Assembly (NCBI GenBank): GCA_029532625.1 | Contig: JARFXM010000003.1 | Location: 3,906,001-3,970,000 of the forward strand | Origin: Lomentospora prolificans | Taxonomy: Eukaryota > Ascomycota > Sordariomycetes > Microascales > Microascaceae | DNA: 64,000 nucleotides | Direction: 5' to 3' | Shown here: in pieces, positions 34,383 through 45,764 of the stretch | Layout: each line of letters begins with the position of its first letter | Position numbering within the stretch: position 1 is the first letter of the stretch | Notes under the pieces: model-generated | Told to the model about the DNA's origin: nothing | Databases searched by the model: none | The model's input: the letters and a program-made list of their open reading frames with translations, nothing else | Position numbers and translations under genes: made by a program

Positions 34383-36594
34383 GGTCTCCGAGAAACCAGC
34401 GCGACGCGTCAGACAAGAAAGGACCGGCGATCGGGGATTCGACTCGCGTGCTAGGAAGGAGCGGTTGAATCCGTACGAAGAGCACAGGAACGTCCAGCGG
34501 GTCGAAAAAAGGAGAAAAACAAGGCGCAAAACGACACTGGTGATCTGATGTCGGGGTAGAGTCTTTGGAGATTCAACTATTCCGAGCAGAGCGGGTGCTT
34601 AGGGGGAAAAAAAGTACGAGGGTACCAGGCTAATTAGAGAACAGGGTACATGAGGGATACCGTGCGTCTAAAGTAAGGTACCTGCGGCGCATTCCCCCCA
34701 ATTCCGGTTTTCTCGAATCCTCTGCTGGCGCTACGCCAGCAAAGCCTCCATTCCGACCCTCAGGGAAAAAAAAAAAAAGAAAGAAAAAAAAAAAGGCAGT
34801 GATGGAGCCATCGCCTGGTGAGAATTCGCCGCCAATGCTCTAAACCCGTGATAGCCTAGATTCTGGAGCCTTTAGAACAACATTCGAGGCCCTATCTCGA
34901 CGCATTTTCACTTTGTAACCAGGTAAATTCTTTCTGAATAATACCCTTTCTTGACACCTATGGCACAGTACCCATGAGTGTTAATCTTACAGCCACAGCC
35001 CCATTTTATTGGCAGGAATTGATAGAACTCCGCTTGCATGGACCAACAGAACCGCATGCCGGATGGGGAAAGGGCTGGATTTTGTCCAACATGATAAGGG
35101 AGGGAGTATCGACGGGGTATTTGAAGTCTTCAACCGCGATAACGCGACTGTCAAGGATAATGATTAAGCAGGAACTTCCATTCTTGATGGGTACGATGCA
35201 GGGATACGAGATCCGGCTCATGCTTTAATCATTTTGAGTTGGACATGATCCTGGAGGTAGCAAGCGAGATCCCACCACTCAAGAGTCTTCTCAGTTAACG
35301 GGAGAGGCATTTGCTGCCCGGCGTCCAACATCTGCCCAGTTTTTGAAAGGCCGATTGAAGCTGTACTTCGCATCCGAATTAGTGCAATTCCCATCCTCTA
35401 GACGGGAGTACTTGTTCCTAATCCTGCGTAGCAGCACGAGAATACGGTAAAACTGGATCGTCCTCCCCTAATACTACGAATAGGTAGCCAGCTACCAACG
35501 AGGCGAGTGCCCCTTCCACAGAATCTTTAACCATTTTTGTGCCTCTTTGTACCTGATTCCATTGCCTCGCTTGGCAGCGAGTCCGAGTCTCTCTCTCCCA
35601 TACTTTGCACCCCTTTTTAGTCGACAAGCGCAGTCTCGGTCGCCCCAACTCCAGCGTTAAAACTCGCCCGCATGCAAGAATACCTCGATCGAGATCCATC
35701 TCCAGAAGATGGTGGCCTTCGCTGCCACACCATCACCACGACTCGTTGGACTTTCTCGTAGCAGTACGCAATCGCTTACGCCTAGCTGCAGCCCCATATC
35801 ACATGTCATGCGACCTCCATGGTTTCTTCTACTCTTGGTCAATTGACAATTTCCTTCCACTTCAACGTCGGAATCGAAACCGGCCAGCGAACGTTGGGAA
35901 ACCGCTTTGCTGGCTCGCCCCGAAATGTTTAAAGCATGATTAGAGAGAGAGCTTGGGCGGCCTTTTCCTGTCCCCCAAATGCACCTTCCCTTCGGGATAA
36001 TTTAGCCTACTTTGAAATGTACAACGGGAAGGTACCATGCACGTTGAGAAACGGCCGAACCTGGCCAGTCACGTCGAACAGGGTTCTCAAGAATAAATTA
36101 TGGTATTCCGGATTGGACATTGGCCTGCGCTCTCCTGATGAGGAGAACATTCCTCTGCCGATCGCTTACTCATCTTTAGCTTTGACTCGAAAGGGCGTAC
36201 GGTTGTTGGGCCCGACTCTAGTATCCCGAGGCTGGCGAGAGCTTCAAGTAACCATCGTAAATTTGTGATTCCTATGCGCCATTGTACTTTTCAACCCCAG
36301 CTAAAACAGCCTCCCATCCTATATTATATGGCCGATTTTGTGGTCGTTCTGTCTGCCATCTTCCATCCGACTCACCCGCGTGGTCGGTTTTCACCAGGCG
36401 GACTCGCCACTCTTGGAATCTAGGCGTCGAGCAACACATCACTTACACGATTCACAACCACTTTTAAGCATCCTGCAATTGCCAAAACCAACTCTAATCC
36501 CACAACCGCTTGGGGTAGATATTCGGTTTCTAGGAACCGGCGAAAAAGACGTCCAACACCCAAAAGTTGTGCAAAGTTCTCCATCGCCCCGGAG
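34383..36594. other. Divergent intergenic region ANP1/MAG1, 2.2 kb
   Basis: Contains an A-rich tract at about 34767-34794. Frames at 35006-35221 (minus) and 35936-36268 (plus, 110 codons) have no recognisable domain. The first 200 bases are the ANP1 leader. Confidence 0.4.
35936..36268 (+). other. Unassigned ORF, 110 codons
   Basis: An ATG-initiated frame with mixed codon usage. No motif or family is recognised, and no flanking exon extends it convincingly. It could be a fungal orphan gene, a decayed fragment or chance. Confidence 0.15.
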
Positions 36595-37683
36595 ATGACG
36601 ACTCGTCGATCCGCCAGGCTTGTTGCGCAAGCCGAGCTCATGGCTCCAGTATCCCTACCTACGCCTACTATTAAGGCCACCGCAAGCAAGAGGAAGGCCG
36701 CCACTACGGAGATTCCATCTGCGGAGACGACTGTACCGTCTACGCCGACTAAGAAGCGCGCTCGACCCAACAGGTCAGCAGCGGTCCCCGTGACACCCAC
36801 TTCAAAGATTGTCAATGGGCCTAGCCTAATAGCAAACGGCATCGCAAAGCCCAAGTCAGCCGCAGTCAACAGAGTGGCAGATCCAAGGGCTACAAATGCG
36901 ACTCTAGTATCGCCCATGACCTCACGGATAGTAGCTTCTAAGCCTGTGGAAGATGTATCCCCCTCAAAGGTCACCAGCATCGAAACCACAACGGAAAACA
37001 TACTCGAAGAAGCATGCCAGCACCTCATCAAAGTCGATGACCGGATGGGGCCATTGGTTGAGAAATTTCATTGCAAGATGTTTTCACCTCAGGGGCTTGC
37101 GGAAAAGGTTGACCCATTTGAGTGCCTTGCCAGCGGCATCATCGGCCAGCAAGTCTCGGGAGCGGCCGCTGCATCGATTGAGAAGAAGTTTGTCGCCCTG
37201 TTTGAGGCTGAAGGGGCGAAGGGGTTCCCCCCACCATCCCTCGTAGCGCCGTGTTCCATAGAAAAGCTTCGCTCCGCCGGTCTCTCACAACGGAAAGCGG
37301 AGTATATCAAGGGTCTTGCGGAAAAGTTCTGCAGCGGCGAGCTATCAGCGCAAATGCTCATCGACGCCCCTTACGATGAGCTCCTAGAGAAACTGATTGC
37401 TGTTCGAGGGCTCGGCCGCTGGTCGGTTGAGATGTTTGCCATGTTTGGTCTCAAACGCATGGATGTCTTTTCGACTGGCGATCTTGGCATTCAACGTGGG
37501 ATGGCCGCCTTCGTAGGCCGCGATGTAGCCAAACTCAAAGGAAAGGGCGGGAAGTGGAAGTACATGTCAGAGGCGGAGATGATTGAGATTTCGGATAAAT
37601 TTGCGCCCTATCGCAGTTTGTTTATGTGGTATATGTGGAGGGCCGAGAACGTCGACACTAGTGTGCTCGAAAAGTCTAAGTAG
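36595..37683 (+). CDS. MAG1: DNA-3-methyladenine glycosylase (HhH-GPD, Mag1/AlkA type)
   Basis: One exon of 362 residues. It removes alkylated purines such as 3-methyladenine to start base excision repair in the nucleus. The HhH-GPD domain covers about residues 145-345: the segment FECLASGIIGQQVSGAAA, then AGLSQRKAEYIKGLA, the helix-hairpin-helix VRGLGRWSVEMF, and the catalytic aspartate D296 in STGDLGIQRGM. The final WRPYRS-type motif appears as FAPYRSLFMWYMWR. The first 140 residues are Thr/Ala/Lys-rich with a basic KKRAR cluster, a probable nuclear localisation signal not present in bacterial AlkA. Start chosen at the first ATG, GAGATGACG. Confidence 0.93.
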   Translation: MTTRRSARLVAQAELMAPVSLPTPTIKATASKRKAATTEIPSAETTVPSTPTKKRARPNRSAAVPVTPTSKIVNGPSLIANGIAKPKSAAVNRVADPRATNATLVSPMTSRIVASKPVEDVSPSKVTSIETTTENILEEACQHLIKVDDRMGPLVEKFHCKMFSPQGLAEKVDPFECLASGIIGQQVSGAAAASIEKKFVALFEAEGAKGFPPPSLVAPCSIEKLRSAGLSQRKAEYIKGLAEKFCSGELSAQMLIDAPYDELLEKLIAVRGLGRWSVEMFAMFGLKRMDVFSTGDLGIQRGMAAFVGRDVAKLKGKGGKWKYMSEAEMIEISDKFAPYRSLFMWYMWRAENVDTSVLEKSK

Positions 37684-39034
37684 AAGGGTCTGAGGCGACG
37701 ACGGTTACTTTTGAATTTCTGTAAGTGTAGTGGTAAACATGTGCTGTACCGGCATGTCGTCTCTCTTGGATGGTAGTTGATGATGTGTCTGCCGTTCTAG
37801 AAACATTTAGAGTTGGGCGAATCATACCATGGAGACGTGCCTGGCTCTCTCGTTCAAAAAGGAAGTTCGTGGTTAACCAGCACCCACCAAGGTTCCGAAC
37901 ATGAATCAAAGTATGCTCCACCCACAGGATACCTTGGGTTATTATGTCGAACGGTCTGAACCGGGCTTCCTGCTGCTTCTCTTACCTGGTATCCTTTTTT
38001 CGAGATCCTAGGCCGACCACGCACCGGGAACAAGAAAGCTTCACATGGTGATCGCCGGGCCCAGAGACCAGAGAAAGTTAAGAGGGATACTCGAGCTTAC
38101 TCCAGCCAATCGTTGCCAGGATGCGGGACTCTCCATGTTTGACAATGTGTCGCACTCATGACGAAGCTTTGCCCAATATTGGAAGGATGGGAGGAATCCC
38201 AGCTTGGTTTCTGAAAACCGAATGGCGATGCATCAATAACCAGTGTGTTACAACCTACTGATTATTAGATGGGAGAAGTCGGCTTTACAGCAAAATCAAG
38301 TTGAAGTTGGCAGCGGTTGGGATTGAAAGATTCCGTCTGATGTAATCGCTAGTATGCGTCTCCTTCCACCGCATCAACCCGTGGCTATAGTGCGACAGGC
38401 TCGCGTCCAGTTAAACTCCCGGTAGGTGGGCATACATATCGTCCATGGTACTCTTGCGGAGTTACAATTAATACCACAATGTCCCGATTGCCAATAATAT
38501 TCGTGGTGGTGGCTGGGTCCAGGCGCAGTAATCTTGATCTAGTGCGAGTTGAATCGAGGACGCTTTAACTTCAAGCCAGAGGAGAGGGGATGGAGTGGAG
38601 GAAACCTTGAGTTGTGACGACGGGCTATTGGCGTTACAGCGGAAGGCGATGGGAATAATCGTAAATAGGCGGCATTGCCCGATGGTGTAAAGAGGTTGGG
38701 TTGGGTGCTAAGAAAGGGCTGGATACTAGAATGCATTCTCACAATTTCACCTAGTTATTCCCGGTTCTAAGACATCGGAGTCATTGAGGCAGCAGTAATG
38801 TTCTCACCTTCGAGGTCAAGATCGCCTGGCTAGCCGACGTAGTGTGCTCTCTGCTTAATGGGGCCTCCGAGGATCCACGAAGGTCGCTGCCCATTACTCC
38901 TCCCTTCATGATGCTAGGTGGTGCGCATGTCCCTGCAAACAGCCGATTCTGCTACCCATCAAGTTGATAGCAATCTAGGCTACGCCAGACGTTCCCATCC
39001 CACAGCCATATAAAGGCGCATGTAGTTCATTCCG

Positions 39035-39588
39035 TTGTTTCATGTGGTCCTAGAGTGCCCGAATCTAGGCGACTGGCGAGCAGTTGGTGTCACGACCCGT
39101 CGAGCGTACTTCCAAGCGGACCTGCTCGCTGGCGGCCTCAAGCCCGAAGCGATAACCCTTCTGTGGGATGAGGATTTCGAGGGGTCGCCTGATGCTATCG
39201 CCGTATCCTTTGCCAGGCCTATGTTTTGTTTAGGGGCGCACACGAATTTGAAACATCGCTTTGTTGATTTCGATGGAAGAGGGGGGACACAGTCATAACA
39301 GAATCGAGGCGCTCAGTTATGATTGAAGAAGTCCCGGAATTAGTGCATCCCAGAGTTCAATCCCTAGTTGATCTCTTCAAATACCGGAGCGGGATGGGCT
39401 TGCGTCTGCTTGATCAACATCAAATTGATTATGTCGAAACACTTATTCCAGCCGCGGTCCTCAATTATGGTTGGCCCTTCCTCAGTCTCCGTGGTTCCCA
39501 ACCTGGCTTCGAAGCCAACAAGTACGAAATGTGCCGTACAATACTCGGCACTCTAGCTCCTGAGTGGTTCCAAATTATGCTACCTTAG
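39035..39588 (+). pseudogene. Possible gene relic: two adjacent frames
   Basis: The first frame (39035-39298) reads like coding sequence (LECPNLGDW, DLLAGGLKPEAI, LLWDEDF, DAIAVSF) but has no ATG at its 5' end and terminates at TAA. The second (39319-39588) starts with ATG in a different frame and reads MIEEVPELVHP to APEWFQIMLP. Neither matches a family I know. They could be exons of one unrecognised gene or a decayed gene. A codon-bias measurement and a protein search would decide. Confidence 0.25.
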
Positions 39589-40107
39589 TGCAGCCCATCT
39601 GCGGGAAAAGAGAATAATCTGAGACTATCGCGCTACATGGGGCCGAATTTCAGATCTTCAGATTTTATTGAAATGAAAATGAGATCCCCACCGAAATTAC
39701 CTTTTGGTGGTTGTTGGCAGTGGCTTCTGGCCAGTTAGGGGCAGAAATCAGGGCAGGAACGGGCCTAGCGCGGGTTTTCGCTTGCTCATCGCTGGCTGGC
39801 GGCCCACATGGTCCGGGCGGTCTTCACCTAGGCTGCGAAGTACTGACTGAGGGTTGGACGCCAGTACTGCGTGACTTGCAAATGGAACTGGCCAGCCAGC
39901 CCAACTGCTCCTGGACTTCTCTATTAATCCGTCAAAATACCTTGCTCTTCCAATCCAACTACTCCGGAACTTCTGAAAGCTCTGAAACTTATTATTATTA
40001 ATCTCTCCAAATGCCACCCACTTCCATCATGCTACCAATATGCACCGAGTATCAAGATTCCCGCCACCTCAATTGATGTATCGGGGTATTAATACGATGA
40101 AGGGCTA

Positions 40108-40443
40108 TTGCCATCTTTCCGCTTGATGGAATTTCTTATTTTTCCCTTGACCAAGGCAAAGTTGTGCGTTTCCCAGCTGCCCAGCGACGATGACGTTGCT
40201 CGCCCAGCAGACGGACAGGTGGTGGATGGTTCCAAGGGAGCAGAGAGGGGTGGGTCTATCCCCCGACGCAAGGTACCACACCAATCCAAGGTTCCAGGAA
40301 CCGAGACTTAGAGTACCTAGAGCCAGAGTACCTGCACTCATGCCATCCACGAACACAACACTCCAGTGATCAACTACAGATACAGCACCACTGCTGGCGC
40401 TGGCCGCCGCGGACTGTGCTCCAGTGCTAGTTTTCTGCGCCAT
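40108..40443 (-). other. Unassigned ORF, 111 residues
   Basis: ATG-initiated frame beginning MAQKTSTGAQSAAASASSG and rich in Ala, Ser, Gly and Leu, with a weakly repetitive LALGTLSLGSWNLGLVW part. No family is recognised and chance is quite possible. Confidence 0.15.
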
Positions 40444-41555
40444 GTTGTTCGTCCGTCCCCTGTCCAGCTGGCCGTGGTCGTCAGTCCCAATCCACCACCT
40501 TGCGTAATACAACATGACGAGTCTGCACTAGCTGGATCATGAAACCTTCATCCAAGATATCATCGATTGGCGAGCCATGGTGGAACCATACAAAGGCAAA
40601 GAGCGATTGGGTTCTCCGCCACATCAACTGAGGGAGCTATTTGATGCGCCTCCGCATGGTGGAATCTCTCCGCCCCCGCTGTTGGCGTCCGTTTCTCGAT
40701 CGACAAGACGAGCGCACGTATCAGAGAATGCCATGTACCACGCTGTCGATGGCCACGGTAATGGGAAGTCTTTCTAGGATTGAGAGCTTCTCGGTCGCGT
40801 CGGAGTGGACAATCGATCGAGAAAACAGATGGGCCTACTGCGTAGCATCCATCTCTCTACGAGCAGAGTCGGCGACCAAGTAAAAAATGATTGAATACCT
40901 ATTAATTACCTCGTAAAAAAGCTTCAATGCTCGTGCTCGTATCCATCGCAGAAAGTGCACTGCGTTACATAGTACTCCACGCTACAGTAGCTCTATGGTA
41001 GTGTGGCGGGTTTCCCACAGTAAATTTCCCATGCACCGAGTGGTGGGTACATTACTGGAAAGTACCTTGGTCTCCTCGGCTCAAGCCCCTTTGTGTTCCT
41101 GGCACCGCCTGTCGCAAGATGCACGCCCTTGCCAAGCTTTCCCACACACCCTCCAGCGGAATGCGAGAGTGGGCGAGCAGGTTGGTGCTCCTGGTCGCCA
41201 CTACCACGGCGTTTCCCATTGTTCCTGGCTCCTTCTCTCCTTTTGTCTACTATCTCGCGAATATCTCTCCAACAAAAACATCTCCCTTCGCTTTCCTTAT
41301 TCTTCCTCCCTATTTTTCTCTTCTTTCCCTCGCTTCTCCCAGTCTTCCGTTGTTGTAATTCCCCCCCCAGTTGGTATTATTCAGCTCGACCTTCCCTCGA
41401 TATCGCCAGAACATAGGAAGAAACCGCTCGCTCCAAAGATCCAACACGTTGGAAAGAGAAATTGGGCCAACGTCACTCCACCACCCCCGAGCTCACCGAT
41501 TCCTACGCGTAGTTCGACTTTCTAATCACATAGATAGTCTCGACATTCACAGAAG

Positions 41556-41877
41556 GTAAGAGCTCATCTAAAATTTGCGTCGCCGCTTGCTCTCCTTCCT
41601 TGAGAGCTCGTCGCCTTCCCTTTCCACCTAGCACCCCATTGCCGATACACAATCGACATTCCCGAGCTGTTCCTGCCAATTAGCCAGACGGATACGCATC
41701 GTCCGTTGTCGTTCTTGCGGAACTGGGCGCGACCCGTTTTTTGTGGATGGCCATGACTAGCGATGCCAGCGTTTGGCCTTCCTTGGTTACGTTGAACAGC
41801 CCGTTGTAACAGGGCCTCCTCGAAACAATTCAAGCCTAAGGCTTTTTCGACCACGAAGATCGATTTAATTTCAACAG
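41556..41877 (+). other. Possible 5'-UTR intron of ECM33
   Basis: A consensus donor (AAG/GTAAGA) and an acceptor (TTTCAACAG) bound 322 nt in the ECM33 leader. The segment contains an ATG-initiated 20-codon frame at 41746-41808, which would act as an upstream ORF if not removed. Inferred from splice-site appearance only. Confidence 0.35.
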
Positions 41878-42035
41878 GCCTTGTGCCAGCTTATACACCC
41901 GACTTAGCGTCCTCCTCGTTTCCAGTTTAACTATCTCGGATACGCTTTGTTTTTCTCAAGAATTGAAATATCTGTGTGACCACCGTATCAGCATTTAACT
42001 GACTCACGCGAGTGATCCTAGATCAACACATCACA

Positions 42036-43321
42036 ATGTCTGCCAGCAAGATTGTCCTCGCCCTTGCGGCCTTTAGCGCCGGTGTTGCTGGTAAGTGTGC
42101 TCTGGATGAGGAAATCCCGATCCTACTCTCACTGGCTATGTCTTCTATGTCTTCGATACTGACGGTTTCGTAGCCCAATCCAACTCCAAGTGCTCGTCTT
42201 CCACTATCACTGTCGCGGCTCCCGCCGAGGCCACTATCAACTGCAAGACCGTCGAGGGCTCCATCGTGTTTGAGGCCTCCGACGACCTCTCTGGCGCCAT
42301 CAACATTAGCGGCCCTGAATCCATTAAGGGTGACCTAATCATCCGAAATGCCACCGCTATCAACTCCCTCTCTAGCTCCTCCATTGGCAACATTGGCGGA
42401 AAGTTCGAACTCGTTGGTGCCCGAAGTCTCGGCAGCCTTGACTTCACTGCCCTTGAGTCCGTTGGAGAGATCTCCTGGATCTCGCTTCCCGCTCTCGAGT
42501 CCGTTCGTTTCGGAACCGATGGTGTCACCACCGTGAAGACTGTCCGTATTTCCGATACTTTCCTTTCCAGCTTAGAGAGCTTTGGTATGGCCTCTGTCGG
42601 AACCTTCCAGATCGACAACAACCAGCGTCTCACCACTTGGGAGACCCGCATGACCAGCATCAGCGAGAAGCTTATCGTTGCCGACAATTCGGGTGATCTC
42701 GAGGTCTCTCTCCCCGCCCTCGTTTGGGCTTCCAACCTCGATGTCCGTGGCGTCAAGAGCCTCAGTGTACCTCTTCTCAAGGCCGTCAACGACTCGATTC
42801 AACTCACCTCTAACAAGGTCATGGAGTCTTTCATCGCTCCCAACCTTACCCAGACCGGTGATGATGTCTCCTTCAGGAACAACGACGCTATGACCAACAT
42901 CAGCTTCCCCCTCCTCGAAAAGACTGGTGGTAGCTTGACTGTCCAGAACAACACCAAGCTCTCCGATATTGACGGCTTCCCCAAGCTCCGCCAGGTTGGT
43001 GGTGCTGTCACTATGCGCGGAAACTTCAGCAACATTGAGCTCCCTAGCCTTGACGACGTCAAGGGTGCTTTCGACGTCTCTTCGACCGAAGATATTAGCG
43101 AGGACTGCTCCGTTTTTAAGAAGCTTGCTCCCAAGTCTAGCGGCGGCAATGGCAAGATCCAGGGTTCTTTTGAGTGCTCCTCTAACAACGCCAATGCCAA
43201 CCAGGGTGGCAAGGGCGGCAAAACTAGCGACGACAAGGAGGATGCTGCCGGTATCCTCGGCGTGCCCATCACGATCATCGCCAGTGTCGCCGCTTTCGGT
43301 GCTCTTGTGCAGCTCTTGTAA
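42036..43321 (+). CDS. ECM33: GPI-anchored cell-wall protein, Ecm33 family
   Basis: Two exons, 42036..42090 and 42174..43321, giving 400 residues. Ecm33/Sps2-family proteins sit at the plasma membrane or wall and are needed for normal cell-wall structure. A signal peptide covers about residues 1-19 (MSASKIVLALAAFSAGVAA) and is split by the intron. The middle is built of receptor-L-like/leucine-rich beta repeats with regularly spaced SL, LES and N residues (IGGKFELVGARSLGSLDF, GDDVSFRNNDAMTNISF). Several N-glycosylation sequons are present. The C-terminus has an S/N/G-rich linker followed by a hydrophobic tail (GVPITIIASVAAFGALVQLL), the GPI attachment signal. The leader is unusually long and C/T-rich. 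Confidence 0.93.
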
Positions 43322-43968
43322 ACGGATACGAGAGGCGTGGAACAGTGCGAGCTAACTCTGTACATGATTTCGCGGACTCGGAAGTTGGTGGCGTTTCCGA
43401 GCACGCTTCGGGGTGTCCACCCTTATGACGCTCTTTGTCGTGTTTTTCTTTACCTTTAAATACCATTTGTTTCATCGACTTGAAAAGGAGGCGGTGATGC
43501 GTATCATCAACAGCATGGTGCTCAGGTCTCCCATACGACACGAGAGGGAACGAGCCAGCTGGAGTTTTCTACATATTGGGAATTCACTATACTTAATAAT
43601 TACTCGGCGGCGATTCGGTCACTCTCATCCCGAATCGTGCGGCCAACCGATCCTTTCTATAGTGAGGAGCGTTAACTAACGTCGTCGGAGTGTGTTGCTT
43701 TGTCTATGTATGGAAAGGCAGATGGTGGAGGTGGTAGAAGAGTACAATACATTTTGCTAGCCTGTAGAGTTCGTTGCCTTGTTCCAGTGTATCGTCATAT
43801 GTAGTCCAGATTCAATCGACTGTTGCGCAACCGCTAGGGAAAGCTAGCGGGCTTTCTGTAAGGTTCACCTGGAATGTGGGGGGTATCATTAAACTCTTGC
43901 CTATCTTCTCGATGCTATAACACGTAGATCGAACTCGCAGCTAGGTGCCTCTAAAACGCGAGTAATTG
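43322..43968. other. Convergent spacer ECM33/SPF45-like
   Basis: 647 bases holding two 3' ends, with a CCAGCTGG element near 43554. No gene is seen. Confidence 0.5.
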
Positions 43969-45764
43969 CTAATTGTAGACACCCTTCTCAAATCTTTCAG
44001 AATCGTAGAACTTGGGTTGTATTGCGTTGCCATTGAAGATGCGTCCGTTGAGCTCGTTCACAGCCTTGGTGAACACAGTTAGTCTCTGATGCGAGCGGTG
44101 CTGATACCGGGCAAGGAGGCAAGAGGCAACATACTCTTAAGGCGGAGACCTGATCGGTAAACTTGATGAAGACTTGTCTTGTGTCGATATCGATGTAGAG
44201 GCGCTCCACACGACCGTACTATAGAAAAGAAGAAAGCTCAGCATTTCGGACAACGATACGAGTGACGGTTATGAAGGGCTCGCGGGGAGGAGAGAAGAAT
44301 ACCTTGTCGCCACATTCTTCACCAATCTCCTGCCCCAAGCCCGAGGCAACCTCACCGCGCAGATCCTCCATGCCCTCCAACATGTTTCTCAGCACAATGA
44401 CTTCGCTCATGGGGCCGAAACCGTCGTCGTCCTGCTGGCCAGGCTTGCGGTTTCCACCCAGGATCTTGGACCGCGCAGCGGGTTCGGCCCATCCTCCGCC
44501 GTCTGCATCCGATTTCTTCTTCCGTTTCTCAACCTGGACTCGGAGGGGTTTGACGATGCCGGATTCGTCGGCGCCGAGTCCGGAACCCTTGGTCCAGCCG
44601 TACTTGGACATGAGGCGTTGGGCGAAGCCCTTTTGCCCGGGACGGTTGGAGCGGGGTCGATCTTCGTCTCCTTCGGCTGGGCCACGATCGGACGTCGAGG
44701 AGGCACCGAGGCCGAGGGCTGGCCTGTAATCTTCTTCCTCCTCTTCTCCTTCGGAGTCGCGGGTTGGAGGTGGATCGTAACGGACCGGTGCGCGTGAAAT
44801 CGATATGCCTTGGTCTTCAGCCGGAGGCGGGGGAGGCGGAATTGGTGCGGATGGAGTCGGTGCGCCTTGAGATAGGGCGAGACGGCGGGCGTAAGCGTCA
44901 TCGCCGGATTGATCATCGGGTACGGAGGCTCGTGGAGGAGAGGGAGGCGGCGGAGGTGCAAATGCGTAGCTCGGGGGAGGTGCAAACTGGTCTGCATCAA
45001 GACTATCGTTAGTATCACAGAGCGTCGACGATTCTAAAGGCTAAGTGGCCATACTTGTCATGGACCGTCTGCGGTCATCCTCCTCACTGTCCGAATCCGA
45101 ATCCCTGTCGCCTTTTCTGTGCCTATACAGTAAGTCCTTCCACTCGTGTATCTCTCGAATGCGCTCGTCACTTTTGAGGTACTCGTCGACGTTTGTGGGC
45201 CTAGAAGGGTCGTAAATCTCGTCCCAGTCCGTCTCCAACTGTTCCATCCGCTTCTTCTTTTTCTTCCGACCGCCCCTCTGGCGCTTCTCTCCGGCAGCCG
45301 CGCTGTATTTCCAGTCGTCATCGTCCGTGGCCGCCCACGCCGCAAGGTTGCTCTTGGCGGGAGGGTTTGCTGGTGCGGCGCTCGGCGTTGTGGTGGAAGC
45401 TGAGGTGGGGGCCGGCTCGACTGAGGAAGCCGGTTTGGAGACGATTGCGCCAGGGATTGTCTTTGGGAAGGATGGTTTGGGCTTTTGCTTGATCTGCGGT
45501 CGTCTTATGGGCTGGAAGCGAAGGGCTGTGAAGGCACATGTGAGCATTTCGCCTAGGGTTACCCATGAGAAGACAAGCTGAGGAATAGCGCGACACACCT
45601 GGATCTATAGGTTTCTTAGCCGGTTGCGTGTCCGGCGTATCGCTATAACGTACTGGCGCGCTCGATATTGTGGCCGATGCATCGCCTGAGGACTCGAGGA
45701 GATTCGCGTAGAGTGAGAGACCGCCGCCTCCCTTTGGAGGGGGAGGCTGCGATGGAGCCGACAT
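43969..45764 (-). CDS. Splicing factor 45-like protein (G-patch plus UHM/RRM)
   Basis: Five exons: complement(45599..45764, 45055..45525, 44303..44991, 44135..44218, 43969..44064), giving 501 residues. It resembles SPF45/RBM17 and plant DRT111, a U2-snRNP-associated factor acting in 3' splice-site choice. N-terminal part: LSLYANLLE and PVRYSD, then a Pro/Ala/Ser-rich linker. Residues 125-205 are charged, with the WDEIYDPSRPTNVDEYLKSDE segment typical of this family. A G-patch lies at about 332-370 (GFAQRLMSKYGWTKGSGLG). A C-terminal RRM of the UHM class lies at about 404-495 (VIVLRNML; RVERLYIDI; VFIKF), with the R-x-F element in GRIFNG that binds ULM peptides. The frame extends upstream of 45764 without an ATG, so that ATG is the start. 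Confidence 0.9.

Larger units (their letters stand above)
37684..42035. other. Gene-poor region, 4.35 kb
   Basis: The longest stretch without an assigned gene. It holds the unassigned frames at 39035-39298, 39319-39588 and 40108-40443, the inverted GCTGGCTGGC/GCCAGCCAGC pair at 39791-39800 and 39891-39900, and the long C/T-rich ECM33 leader from about 41280. No transposase, reverse transcriptase or terminal repeat is recognised. Confidence 0.5.

Noticed and set aside
36420..37031. 203-codon minus-strand frame over the start of MAG1
   Set aside because: It is antisense to MAG1, which has the glycosylase motifs; no family features on the minus strand.
40995..41525. 176-codon plus-strand frame before ECM33
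   Set aside because: It runs through the C/T-rich leader and encodes a Ser/Pro/Phe-rich string typical of such DNA; two other frames are equally open.
42145..43404. Long minus-strand frames opposite ECM33
   Set aside because: They mirror the regular repeats of ECM33 and have no independent motif or start context.
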